Below, piece by piece: positions 1 through 5,781 of a DNA stretch of 10,501 bases. The stretch comes from an uncultured Spongiibacteraceae bacterium (GTDB taxonomy: Bacteria > Pseudomonadota > Gammaproteobacteria > Pseudomonadales > CAMLJR01): assembly GCA_946480345.1 (NCBI GenBank), contig CAMLJR010000110.1, forward strand, positions 1-10,501, written 5' to 3'. The position numbers and the translations under genes were made by a program. The notes below the pieces were generated by a model, which worked only from the letters and a program-made list of their open reading frames with translations, made no database searches and was not told the DNA's origin. How positions within the stretch are numbered: the first letter of the stretch is position 1; the number at the start of each line of letters is the position of its first letter.

Positions 1-124
1 GCTGTTCGATATCTCTACTGCGACCGGGAGCGGCGTGCAATTGACGATATAGCAGGTAACCGAGAGCTGCTCCAACAGCGATAGCGAGCAGTGCGATGCC
101 CCATACTTCGGCAGTGCTGTACAC
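1..124 (-). CDS. zapG: ZapG/YhcB (DUF1043) inner-membrane protein, 5' part only
   Basis: The first 41 codons of a minus-strand gene run off the left edge of the window. Translation starts at GTG (122-124), with a GGAGG Shine-Dalgarno at 131-135 and six bases between. The visible protein has a short acidic start, one hydrophobic membrane segment at about residues 8-26 rich in Ala, Leu and Gly, and then a basic, polar stretch. This matches YhcB/ZapG, a small single-span inner-membrane protein with a cytoplasmic coiled coil, linked in E. coli to cell division and envelope synthesis. The coiled coil would lie outside the window. The divergent zapE neighbour is the usual context and supports the name. 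The GTG start lies too close to the edge to appear as a long frame, but the ribosome site and the membrane segment make it a real gene. Confidence 0.8.
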   Translation of the reverse strand, partial: MYSTAEVWGIALLAIAVGAALGYLLYRQLHAAPGRSRDIEQ

Positions 125-166
125 GATTTACCTCCAGAACATCTCGTTCAATAAGAATCTTTCACC

Positions 167-195
167 AGTATAAATGCATACCGTGACGACTTCAC
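167..195 (-). promoter_or_regulatory. Probable sigma70 promoter of zapG
   Basis: On the minus strand a TATACT -10 box (167-172) matches the consensus at five of six positions. A weak -35 box, GTGAAG (190-195), matches three of six, with a 17-base spacer. Transcription would start near 160, leaving a leader of about 36 bases that carries the GGAGG site. The call rests mainly on the -10 box. Confidence 0.45.
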
Positions 196-197
196 GG
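181..197. repeat. Short inverted repeat between zapG and zapE
   Basis: CCGTGA (181-186) and TCACGG (192-197) are perfect inverted arms around a five-base centre. The repeat overlaps the predicted -35 region of zapG, so it could be an operator, but six-base arms also arise by chance. It has no T-run and is not a terminator. Confidence 0.3.
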
Positions 198-223
198 CGC
201 GCCCGCAAATTGCGCCGCTTAAA

Positions 224-252
224 TTGCCAAGTTGCGATCGGCTCAGTACAGT
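224..252 (+). promoter_or_regulatory. Predicted sigma70 promoter of zapE
   Basis: TTGCCA (224-229, five of six matches to the -35 consensus) and TACAGT (247-252, four of six) are separated by exactly 17 bases. Transcription would start near 258-260. That places an in-frame TTG at 232 upstream of the transcript and favours the GTG start at 286. Confidence 0.5.
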
Positions 253-285
253 GGCCGCGTTTCGACTCCTCCATCGGATTTCACT

Positions 286-1392
286 GTGACCCCGCTTGAG
301 CGTTACCAGGCTGATCTGGCGAAGCCTGGCTTCGTGCGCGATTCCGCGCAGCAAATGGCCATCGAGCATTTGCAACAGCTTTACGAAGCCCTATGTGCGG
401 CAGAGCGCTCTGTCGCTAAGCGAACACCGCTTGCTGCGCTTCTCGATAAATTGCGCAGCCCCAAACCGATCGAACCGGTGCGCGGGCTGTATTTCTGGGG
501 CGGCGTGGGGCGCGGGAAAACGTATCTAATGGATTCGTTTTTCGAGGCATTGCCGATCCAGCGCAAAATGCGCGCGCATTTTCATCGCTTTATGCAGCGC
601 GTTCATCGCGAACTCAAACAGATGGCGGGCGAGAAAAATCCGCTGCAGTTAATTGCTCGACGAATAGCGAACGAAGCGCGTGTCATTTGTTTCGACGAGT
701 TCTTCGTTTCGGATATCGCGGACGCAATGATCCTCGGTACCTTGTTCGAGTCATTATTCGGGTACGGTGTAACTCTGGTGGCGACATCGAACATCGAGCC
801 CGATGGCCTCTATAAGGATGGTTTACAGCGCGCCCGGTTTCTGCCGGCAATCGCGCTAATAAAGAAGCACACACTAGTGCTCAATGTTGATGGCGGCACG
901 GATTACCGCCTGCGCACGCTCGAGAAAGCGGAGCTGTATCACTATCCGCTCGATGAGGCCGCCGATGCGGGATTGGCGCGAAGTTTCGAGGCGCTTGCGC
1001 CAGAGCCGGGTCATTCCGATCTGGAGATCGAGGTCGAAGGGCGGATGATTCGGGCGCGCTGCATTGCCGATGATGTCGCGTGGTTTGACTTCGCGGCGCT
1101 TTGCGATGGGCCGCGCAGTCAAAACGATTACATCGAGCTAGCGCGCGACTATCACGCGGTGCTGATCGGCAACATTCCGCAGCTCGACACTTCGCGTGAG
1201 GACCAGGCACGGCGTTTCATCAACCTCGTCGATGAATTCTACGATCGCAATGTGAAGCTGGTACTGGCCGCGATGGTGCCTCTTGACCAGCTGTATAGCG
1301 GTCAGCGGCTGCGGTTCGAATTTCAGCGGACGCAAAGCCGATTACTGGAGATGCAATCGCATGAGTATCTCGCGCGCGAGCATCGCCCCTAG
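286..1392 (+). CDS. zapE: Cell division protein ZapE (AFG1-like P-loop ATPase)
   Basis: ZapE is a cytoplasmic AFG1/LACE1-family ATPase that in E. coli acts on the FtsZ ring late in constriction and matters under low oxygen or heat. Counting from the GTG at 286 the protein has 368 residues, close to the 375 of E. coli. Walker A (GGVGRGKT) lies at about 72-79, Walker B (VICFDEF) at 133-139, a sensor-like VATSN at 165-169, and the family segment GLQRARFLP at 179-187. The start is chosen because the N-terminus TPLERYQADL matches the Pseudomonas protein as I recall it. A TTG at 232 would add 18 unconserved residues and lies upstream of the predicted transcription start. The ribosome site before 286 is weak (GGA at 276-278). 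No terminator separates it from rplM, so some read-through is possible. Confidence 0.95.
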   Translation: MTPLERYQADLAKPGFVRDSAQQMAIEHLQQLYEALCAAERSVAKRTPLAALLDKLRSPKPIEPVRGLYFWGGVGRGKTYLMDSFFEALPIQRKMRAHFHRFMQRVHRELKQMAGEKNPLQLIARRIANEARVICFDEFFVSDIADAMILGTLFESLFGYGVTLVATSNIEPDGLYKDGLQRARFLPAIALIKKHTLVLNVDGGTDYRLRTLEKAELYHYPLDEAADAGLARSFEALAPEPGHSDLEIEVEGRMIRARCIADDVAWFDFAALCDGPRSQNDYIELARDYHAVLIGNIPQLDTSREDQARRFINLVDEFYDRNVKLVLAAMVPLDQLYSGQRLRFEFQRTQSRLLEMQSHEYLAREHRP

Positions 1393-1440
1393 GCTATGAG
1401 TGGATCGGTCGAGCGCAACGTGAATCAGATTGAATTCGGC

Positions 1441-1469
1441 TTGAAAACGCAAAATTCCTTCTGTAGTAT
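1441..1469 (+). promoter_or_regulatory. Sigma70 promoter of rplM-rpsI with GC-rich discriminator
   Basis: TTGAAA (1441-1446, five of six) and TAGTAT (1464-1469, four of six) are separated by 17 bases. Transcription would start near 1476, giving a leader of about 54 bases. The bases after the -10 box (GCGCGTCC) are GC-rich, a feature of promoters under stringent control, which fits a ribosomal protein operon; that control is inferred. Confidence 0.6.
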
Positions 1470-1488
1470 GCGCGTCCTTGTTGGAACA

Positions 1489-1514
1489 GCCCCCATCTCA
1501 TTGATGTCGTGGGC
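1489..1514 (+). promoter_or_regulatory. Candidate leader hairpin, possible L13 autoregulatory site
   Basis: The rplM leader can fold into a two-part hairpin just before the Shine-Dalgarno. GCCC (1489-1492) pairs with GGGC (1511-1514), and CATC (1494-1497) pairs with GATG (1503-1506) around a five-base loop. An asymmetric internal loop separates the two parts. In E. coli L13 represses its own operon through the rplM leader. Whether this fold is the equivalent site is inference. Confidence 0.35.
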
Positions 1515-1529
1515 GCTAGAGGCAAAAAA

Positions 1530-1958
1530 ATGAAAACCTTCAGTGCAAAACCCGATGCTGTGCAGCGCGACTGGTACCTGGTTGACGCAGCAGGCAAGAC
1601 TCTGGGTCGTCTTGCTGCCGAAATTGCGCATCGGTTGCGCGGCAAGCACAAGCCCGAATACACCCCTCATGTCGACACTGGCGATTACATCGTTGTCGTC
1701 AATGCGGAAAAAGTACAGGTCACCGGCAAAAAAGCCAGCGACAAGATTTATTACAGCCACTCGGAGTTTCCGGGCGGTATCAAAGAAATCAGCTTCGAAA
1801 AGCTGATGGACAAAGCCCCGACGCGTGCACTCGAAATCGCGATCAAGGGTATGTTGCCGCACAATCCGCTCGGTCGCGCCATGTTCAGAAAGCTGAAGGT
1901 GTACGCAGGTACCGAACATCCGCATACTGCGCAACAGCCGCAATCTCTGAACATCTAA
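1530..1958 (+). CDS. rplM: 50S ribosomal protein L13
   Basis: L13 is an early-assembling protein of the large ribosomal subunit that binds 23S rRNA. The 142-residue product, starting MKTFSAKPD, equals the E. coli length. It has the family blocks [11 protein letters not shown] (about 19-29), [19 protein letters not shown] (44-62), [10 protein letters not shown] (106-115) and [17 protein letters not shown] (120-136). The ATG at 1530 is preceded by AGAGG at 1518-1522 with seven bases between. A longer frame from 1509 would add seven unconserved residues and begin inside the leader hairpin, so it is not used. It is the first gene of the rplM-rpsI operon; rpsI begins 12 bases after its stop. Confidence 0.98.
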   Translation: MKTFSAKPDAVQRDWYLVDAAGKTLGRLAAEIAHRLRGKHKPEYTPHVDTGDYIVVVNAEKVQVTGKKASDKIYYSHSEFPGGIKEISFEKLMDKAPTRALEIAIKGMLPHNPLGRAMFRKLKVYAGTEHPHTAQQPQSLNI

Positions 1959-1970
1959 CGGAAAATCATT

Positions 1971-2363
1971 ATGCCAGCCACGCAATACTACGGAACCGGT
2001 CGTCGCAAAACTGCAACTGCTCGCGTTTTTCTGCAAGCAGGTAGCGGCAATATCGTGATCAACGATCGCACGCTCGATCAATATTTCGGTCGCGAAGTTG
2101 CGCGCATGATCGTGCGTCAGCCGCTCGAGAAAGTTGAGCTTGTCGGCAAGTTCGATCTCAATATCTCCGTGGTCGGCGGCGGCAGCTTCGGCCAAGCCGG
2201 TGCCATTCGTCACGGCATTACTCGTGCTCTGATGGAGTACGACGAGTCGTTGCGCCCGTCGCTGCGTCAGGCTGGTTACGTCACTCGCGATGCTCGCGAA
2301 GTTGAGCGGAAGAAAGTGGGTCTGCGCAAAGCGCGCAAGCGTCCGCAATACTCGAAGCGTTAA
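1971..2363 (+). CDS. rpsI: 30S ribosomal protein S9
   Basis: S9 belongs to the head of the small ribosomal subunit; its C-terminal tail reaches the P site and contacts tRNA. The product has 130 residues, the E. coli length. It contains [16 protein letters not shown] near the N-terminus (about 6-21), [19 protein letters not shown] in the middle (66-84), and the invariant basic tail [14 protein letters not shown], complete to the terminal Lys-Arg. It follows rplM after 12 bases, with only a short GGA element as ribosome site, so its translation may be coupled to rplM. Two terminator hairpins directly follow the stop codon. Confidence 0.98.
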   Translation: MPATQYYGTGRRKTATARVFLQAGSGNIVINDRTLDQYFGREVARMIVRQPLEKVELVGKFDLNISVVGGGSFGQAGAIRHGITRALMEYDESLRPSLRQAGYVTRDAREVERKKVGLRKARKRPQYSKR

Positions 2364-2364
2364 T

Positions 2365-2388
2365 AATTCGCCGCTGTTGCGGCGAATT
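2365..2388 (+). terminator. First hairpin after rpsI
   Basis: AATTCGCCGC (2365-2374) and GCGGCGAATT (2379-2388) form a perfect ten-pair stem with a TGTT loop, one base after the rpsI stop. The T-run after it is short (2387-2389), so it may act as an RNA 3'-end stabiliser or a weak terminator ahead of the stronger one at 2395. Confidence 0.6.
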
Positions 2389-2394
2389 TCAAGA

Positions 2395-2427
2395 ACGTCC
2401 TCGGATTTATCCGCAGGGCGTTTTTTT
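2395..2427 (+). terminator. Rho-independent terminator of rplM-rpsI
   Basis: ACGTCCTCGGAT (2395-2406) pairs with ATCCGCAGGGCGT (2409-2421). The stem has about twelve pairs, one G-T pair and one bulged C, and is followed by seven T residues (2421-2427). It is a strong intrinsic terminator that separates the ribosomal protein operon from petABC. Confidence 0.88.
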
Positions 2428-2496
2428 ATGCCTGCGCATCGCTGCAATCGTGCATTGATTAAGAGCAAAAAACGCACTATTGCGGCGGTTTTATCC

Positions 2497-2525
2497 TTGT
2501 AAGGTGTGTGCTATTTCTTTACCAT
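2497..2525 (+). promoter_or_regulatory. Probable promoter of petABC
   Basis: TTGTAA (2497-2502, four of six) and TACCAT (2520-2525, four of six) are 17 bases apart. Transcription would begin near 2532, about 74 bases before the petA ATG. An overlapping alternative is an extended -10, TGCTATTT (2509-2516). A promoter is needed here because two terminators lie just upstream; which boxes are used is uncertain. Confidence 0.4.
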
Positions 2526-2537
2526 TCGGCGCACCTT
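2501..2537. repeat. Inverted repeat spanning the petA promoter
   Basis: AAGGTGTGTG (2501-2510) pairs with CGGCGCACCTT read from 2537 back to 2528, giving ten pairs, two of them G-T, around a 17-base centre. The six outer pairs, AAGGTG/CACCTT, are perfect. The centre contains the predicted -10 box. It could be an operator for a dimeric regulator or an RNA hairpin. Confidence 0.35.
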
Positions 2538-2605
2538 GGCTTTCCTAGTCTCGGGGATTTCCTGAGCCGCCTTTTTTAGCAAGCTTGCAATGGGAGAATG
2601 ACGTC

Positions 2606-3193
2606 ATGAGTAATGACGGCGTGAATACTGGGCGCCGGCGTTTTCTTGCGGCTGCAACTTCGGTAGTGGGTGCCGCAGGAGCAGTTGGAGTCGCCGTACC
2701 CTTCGTGGGATCCTGGAATCCCAGCGCAAAAGCGAAAGCCGCTGGTGCTCCAGTCAAGCAGGACATCAGCAAAATAGAACCGGGGCAAATGATCACGGTC
2801 GAGTGGCGAGGAAAGCCTGTATATGTAGTGCGCCGTACCAAAGAGGCGCTTGAATCGATTCGTAAAATGGACGCGCAATTACGCGATCCGAATTCTGAAA
2901 GTTCCGTACAGCCCAGCTATGCCAAGAGCGAATATCGTTCAATAAAAGAAGAGTTTTTGGTACTGCTCGGCGTCTGCACTCACCTTGGTTGCGCCCCACA
3001 ATATCAGCCTCAAGTCGGGACAGTCAGTCACGATTGGCTCGGTGGTTTTTTCTGTCCGTGTCACGGTTCGAAATTCGATTTGGCCGGTCGAGTATTTCAG
3101 GGCGTTCCTGCCCCGACCAATCTCGAAGTGCCGCCTTATCGTTACTTGAATGATACGGTCATCGAAATTGGTGTCGGCCAGGAGAACGCATAA
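2606..3193 (+). CDS. petA: Ubiquinol-cytochrome c reductase, Rieske iron-sulfur subunit
   Basis: This is the Rieske [2Fe-2S] subunit of the cytochrome bc1 complex, which takes an electron from ubiquinol at the Qo site and passes it to cytochrome c1. The 195-residue product has a twin-arginine-type N-terminus (GRRRFLAAAT, about 9-18) followed by a single hydrophobic anchor, as expected for a Tat-exported Rieske protein. The cluster-binding boxes CTHLGC and CPCHGS are both present with the normal Cys and His ligands, so the cluster should be functional. The ATG at 2606 has GGGAG at 2592-2596, nine bases upstream. A TTG at 2585 would add seven residues before the twin-arginine region and is unlikely. 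Its TAA stop shares one base with the petB ATG (TAATG), so the two are translationally coupled. Confidence 0.97.
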   Translation: MSNDGVNTGRRRFLAAATSVVGAAGAVGVAVPFVGSWNPSAKAKAAGAPVKQDISKIEPGQMITVEWRGKPVYVVRRTKEALESIRKMDAQLRDPNSESSVQPSYAKSEYRSIKEEFLVLLGVCTHLGCAPQYQPQVGTVSHDWLGGFFCPCHGSKFDLAGRVFQGVPAPTNLEVPPYRYLNDTVIEIGVGQENA

Positions 3194-4461
3194 TGAGTAA
3201 AGTGCTGATCGGTTTAAGGGATTGGGTAGATGATCGTCTGCCCATCATGCGCGCTTGGAATACCCATATGGGTAAGTATTACGCGCCAAAAAACTTCAAC
3301 TTCTGGTATTTCTTCGGCGTACTGTCGCTACTTGTATTGGTTAACCAATTGCTGACTGGCGTTTGGTTGACGATGAGCTTCACGCCGAGTGCCGAAGGTG
3401 CATTCGCATCGGTCGAATACATCATGCGTGATGTCGATTACGGCTGGATCATTCGCTATATGCATTCGACTGGCGCTTCCGCATTTTTCGCGGTCGTTTA
3501 TCTGCATATGTTTCGCGGTCTGTTGTACGGATCTTATAAAAAGCCGCGCGAGCTGGTGTGGATTTTCGGCATGCTGATTTATCTCGCGCTGATGGCCGAA
3601 GGTTTTCTCGGTTACGTATTGCCGTGGGGACAAATGTCATATTGGGGTGCGCAGGTAATCGTATCGCTGTTCGGCGCAATTCCTGTTGTCGGTGAATCAT
3701 TGGTGCAGTGGATTCGCGGCGACTTCCTGATTTCCGGCATCACACTCAACCGTTTCTTTGCGCTGCATGTGATCGCGTTGCCCATTATTCTGCTCGCGTT
3801 GGTGGTGCTGCATATTCTTGCGCTGCACGAAGTCGGTTCGAATAATCCCGACGGTGTCGAAATCAAAAAAAATAAAGATGAAAACGGCATCCCGCGCGAT
3901 GGCATTCCTTTCCATCCCTACTACACAGTGCATGATCTGCAAGCGGTAGTGGTATTTCTCTTTGTGTTCTGCGTGATTCTTTTCTTCTTCCCCGAAATGG
4001 GCGGTTACTTTCTTGAATACGCCAATTTCGAAGTCGCGAACGGATTGAAAACCCCCGAGCACATTGCCCCTGTTTGGTATTACACACCGTTCTACGCAAT
4101 GCTGCGTGCGTTGCCGTCTAAGCTCGGTGGCTTCATGGTGATGGCAGGTGCTATCGCGATTATGTTCGTGTTGCCTTGGCTCGATCGCAGCCCGGTGAAA
4201 TCATGGCGCTATAAAGGCAATCTAACCAAAATTGCGCTGATCAGTTTTGCGATTTCTTTCCTTGTGCTCGGTTACCTGGGCGCAAAACCTGCCGATATGC
4301 ATTTCTTCGGAATTAGCGAAGGGCCTTGGGCCAAGCTTTTTGAAGGGCTGTTGTGGGCGCGGATTTTCACTGTTGTTTATTTCGCATTCTTTCTGTTGAT
4401 GCCGATATACACATCGATCGAAAAAACGAAGCCGGTGCCGGAACGGGTGACAATGAAATGA
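3193..4461 (+). CDS. petB: Cytochrome b of the bc1 complex
   Basis: Cytochrome b is the membrane core of the bc1 complex and holds two haems b and the Qo and Qi quinone sites. The 422-residue protein is full length, combining the b6-like N-terminal and subunit-IV-like C-terminal parts, with about eight hydrophobic membrane segments. The haem ligands appear to be His91 and His105 in helix B and His192 and His207 in helix D; the second pair is 15 apart, as I recall for beta/gamma homologues. The Qo-site motif is PVWY (about 293-296), the usual beta/gammaproteobacterial form of PEWY. It starts on the last base of petA's stop and its TGA overlaps the petC ATG, so the three subunits are likely made together. 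Nothing essential appears missing. Confidence 0.98.
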   Translation: MSKVLIGLRDWVDDRLPIMRAWNTHMGKYYAPKNFNFWYFFGVLSLLVLVNQLLTGVWLTMSFTPSAEGAFASVEYIMRDVDYGWIIRYMHSTGASAFFAVVYLHMFRGLLYGSYKKPRELVWIFGMLIYLALMAEGFLGYVLPWGQMSYWGAQVIVSLFGAIPVVGESLVQWIRGDFLISGITLNRFFALHVIALPIILLALVVLHILALHEVGSNNPDGVEIKKNKDENGIPRDGIPFHPYYTVHDLQAVVVFLFVFCVILFFFPEMGGYFLEYANFEVANGLKTPEHIAPVWYYTPFYAMLRALPSKLGGFMVMAGAIAIMFVLPWLDRSPVKSWRYKGNLTKIALISFAISFLVLGYLGAKPADMHFFGISEGPWAKLFEGLLWARIFTVVYFAFFLLMPIYTSIEKTKPVPERVTMK

Positions 4462-5255
4462 AAAAACAATTGCTTGCTCTGGTTTTATTGCTGGCGCCGT
4501 CGCTGGTGCTGGCCAGTTCGGCAAAATATCCACTCGATCACGTCGATTTTGATCCGAGCGATAAAGTATCGCTGCAACGCGGCGCGCAGCTTTACATGAA
4601 CTATTGCATGGGCTGCCATTCGCTGCAGTACGAGCGTTATGAGCGGATGGTGAAAGGTTTCGGCATTCCAGAAGATCTGGTGCTGCAACATTTGAAGTTC
4701 GATCAGAATGCAAAAATCGGCGATCTGATGGTGAATGCCATGTCGCCGAAAGACGCGAAGCTCTGGTTCGGTGCCACACCTCCGGATTTAACGCTGGAAA
4801 CACGCGCGCGCGGCGCCGATTGGGTTTACACCTATCTGCGCACGTTCTACAAAGATCCAGCGCGTCCGTGGGGCGTGAACAATAAAGTGTTTCCGGACGT
4901 CGGCATGCCGCATGTTTTGGTTGGACTGCAAGGCGTGCAGGAATGTGCGCCGGGCTCTGTGCACGCCGAGAACGGCGGAGTTCGCCGCGATCCGCTAACG
5001 GGCAAAGAGGTATTGTTCGGCGAAGACGGTAAGCCGCTGAATCCATGCGGTCGTCTCAAGGTGACCGCGCCCGGCTCGCTCACCCCGGAAGAATACGATC
5101 GCGCTGTTTACGATCTGGTCAATTTCCTCAATTACATGGCTGAGCCGATGCAGGAACAGCGCAAGCGCACCGGCGTTTTTGTGCTGTTTTTCCTCGCGAT
5201 CCTGTTCGTATTCGCGTGGTTGTTGAATCGCGAATACTGGAAAGACGTTCATTAA
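4458..5255 (+). CDS. petC: Cytochrome c1 of the bc1 complex
   Basis: Cytochrome c1 is the periplasmic haem-c subunit that receives electrons from the Rieske protein and passes them to a soluble or membrane cytochrome c. The 265-residue precursor has a Sec signal peptide (MKKQLLALVL onward, likely cleaved after Ala19). Haem is bound covalently by CMGCH (50-54), and Met150 in the segment VGMPHVL is the likely distal ligand. A C-terminal anchor lies at about 237-256, followed by NREYWKDVH on the cytoplasmic side. The ATG overlaps the petB stop as ATGA. An unusual feature is the loop after Met150: Cys163 and Cys197 bracket 33 polar, glycine-rich residues, possibly joined by a disulfide. The gene ends just before a strong terminator. 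Confidence 0.97.
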   Translation: MKKQLLALVLLLAPSLVLASSAKYPLDHVDFDPSDKVSLQRGAQLYMNYCMGCHSLQYERYERMVKGFGIPEDLVLQHLKFDQNAKIGDLMVNAMSPKDAKLWFGATPPDLTLETRARGADWVYTYLRTFYKDPARPWGVNNKVFPDVGMPHVLVGLQGVQECAPGSVHAENGGVRRDPLTGKEVLFGEDGKPLNPCGRLKVTAPGSLTPEEYDRAVYDLVNFLNYMAEPMQEQRKRTGVFVLFFLAILFVFAWLLNREYWKDVH

Positions 5256-5262
5256 GTTAGCG

Positions 5263-5292
5263 AATGCCAATGCGATTTCGCATTGGCATTTT
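5263..5292 (+). terminator. Terminator of petABC
   Basis: AATGCCAATGCG (5263-5274) and CGCATTGGCATT (5279-5290) form a perfect twelve-pair stem with an ATTT loop and run into TTTT (5289-5292). It lies seven bases after the petC stop and should end the bc1 transcript before sspB. The T-run is short, so termination may be partial. Confidence 0.8.
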
Positions 5293-5336
5293 CCGTAAAA
5301 ATCCCCCGCAACATTATGTAGATCAACGCAATGACG

Positions 5337-5735
5337 ATGACCTCCAGTCGTCCCTACCTATTACGCGCACTCTACGAGTGGATTCTCGATAATCATTGCA
5401 CGCCGTATGTAGTGGTGAACGCAAATGGCGACGGTGTGCAAGTGCCCAACGCCTACGTCAAGGATGGCCAGATCGTATTGAATGTTGCGCCCACTGCTGT
5501 GGTCGGCTTGAAACTCGATAACGATTCGCTCGAATTCAACGCGCGCTTCGGCGGCGTTGCGATGCAGATCTACGTACCGATGAATTCAGTGCTGGGTATC
5601 TACGCCCGTGAAAACGGTAGAGGCATGATTTTCGAACACGAAGAGATTGGGCCGGAATCCCCGCCTCCAACCAATGGAAATGGCGGTGAAAAAGAGAAGA
5701 AGCCGGGCAGGCCCGGCTTAAAAATAGTTAAATAA
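5337..5735 (+). CDS. sspB: ClpXP protease specificity-enhancing factor SspB
   Basis: SspB is a cytoplasmic dimeric adaptor that brings ssrA-tagged and some other substrates to the ClpXP protease. Counted from the ATG at 5337 the protein has 132 residues, shorter than E. coli's 165. The globular domain (about 1-100) shows SSRPYLLRALYEWILDN, DGQIVLNVAP, FNARFGGV and YVPMNSVLGIYARENG. After a short charged, Pro/Gly-rich linker (about 101-121) comes the ClpX-docking tail GRPGLKIVK, so tethering should work; only the linker is shortened. A second ATG at 5331 would add Met-Thr; 5337 matches family N-termini. No Shine-Dalgarno is visible before either ATG. Its usual partner sspA is absent: only 75 bases containing a terminator separate petC from the ATG at 5331. 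Confidence 0.95.
   Translation: MTSSRPYLLRALYEWILDNHCTPYVVVNANGDGVQVPNAYVKDGQIVLNVAPTAVVGLKLDNDSLEFNARFGGVAMQIYVPMNSVLGIYARENGRGMIFEHEEIGPESPPPTNGNGGEKEKKPGRPGLKIVK
5689..5719 (-). terminator. Terminator-like hairpin inside the end of sspB, antisense direction
   Basis: AAGCCGGGC (5700-5708) and GCCCGGCTT (5711-5719) are perfect nine-base arms within the codons for PGRPGLK of sspB. Read on the minus strand, the stem is followed by a pyrimidine run (CTTCTCTTTTT, 5699-5689). It could end transcripts of the convergent lpoA-dolP operon. In the plus direction the bases after it are A-rich, so it should not terminate sspB itself. Confidence 0.45.
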
Positions 5736-5748
5736 TCAGCAATTAATT

Positions 5749-5776
5749 CGCGATGCGCTTAGATGGCATCGCGTTT
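5749..5776. terminator. Hairpin between convergent sspB and dolP
   Basis: CGCGATGC (5749-5756) and GCATCGCG (5766-5773) form an eight-pair stem with a nine-base loop. The plus strand then reads TTTAACGTTTAA and the minus strand AATTAATT. It fills most of the 46-base gap between the two stop codons and probably terminates sspB, perhaps acting in both directions. Confidence 0.55.
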
Positions 5777-5781
5777 AACGT

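Noticed and set aside
232..285. Upstream TTG extension of zapE by 18 codons
   Set aside because: The extra residues are not family-like, no ribosome site precedes the TTG, and the predicted promoter (224-252) places it upstream of the transcript.
1425..2477. A 350-codon open frame on the minus strand, antisense to rplM-rpsI
   Set aside because: It lies opposite two unmistakable ribosomal protein genes and their terminators, shows no recognisable motif or ribosome site, and is explained by codon bias of the sense genes.
2579..2588. Perfect ten-base palindrome GCAAGCTTGC before petA
   Set aside because: Short, without spacing or repeat copies; palindromes of this length occur by chance, and nothing links it to a known regulator.
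2599..2610. Three-codon upstream ORF (ATGACGTCATGA) overlapping the petA start
   Set aside because: Its ATG lies only two bases after GGGAG, too close for normal initiation. It is probably chance, although the GGGAG site serves petA.
4072..4083. PVWY in place of PEWY in cytochrome b
   Set aside because: This is the known variant in beta- and gammaproteobacterial bc1 complexes, not an anomaly.
4222..5046. A 274-codon open frame on the minus strand, antisense to petB/petC
   Set aside because: The composition is Arg/Pro/Ser-rich shadow coding opposite conserved cytochrome genes; no start signal or motif supports it.
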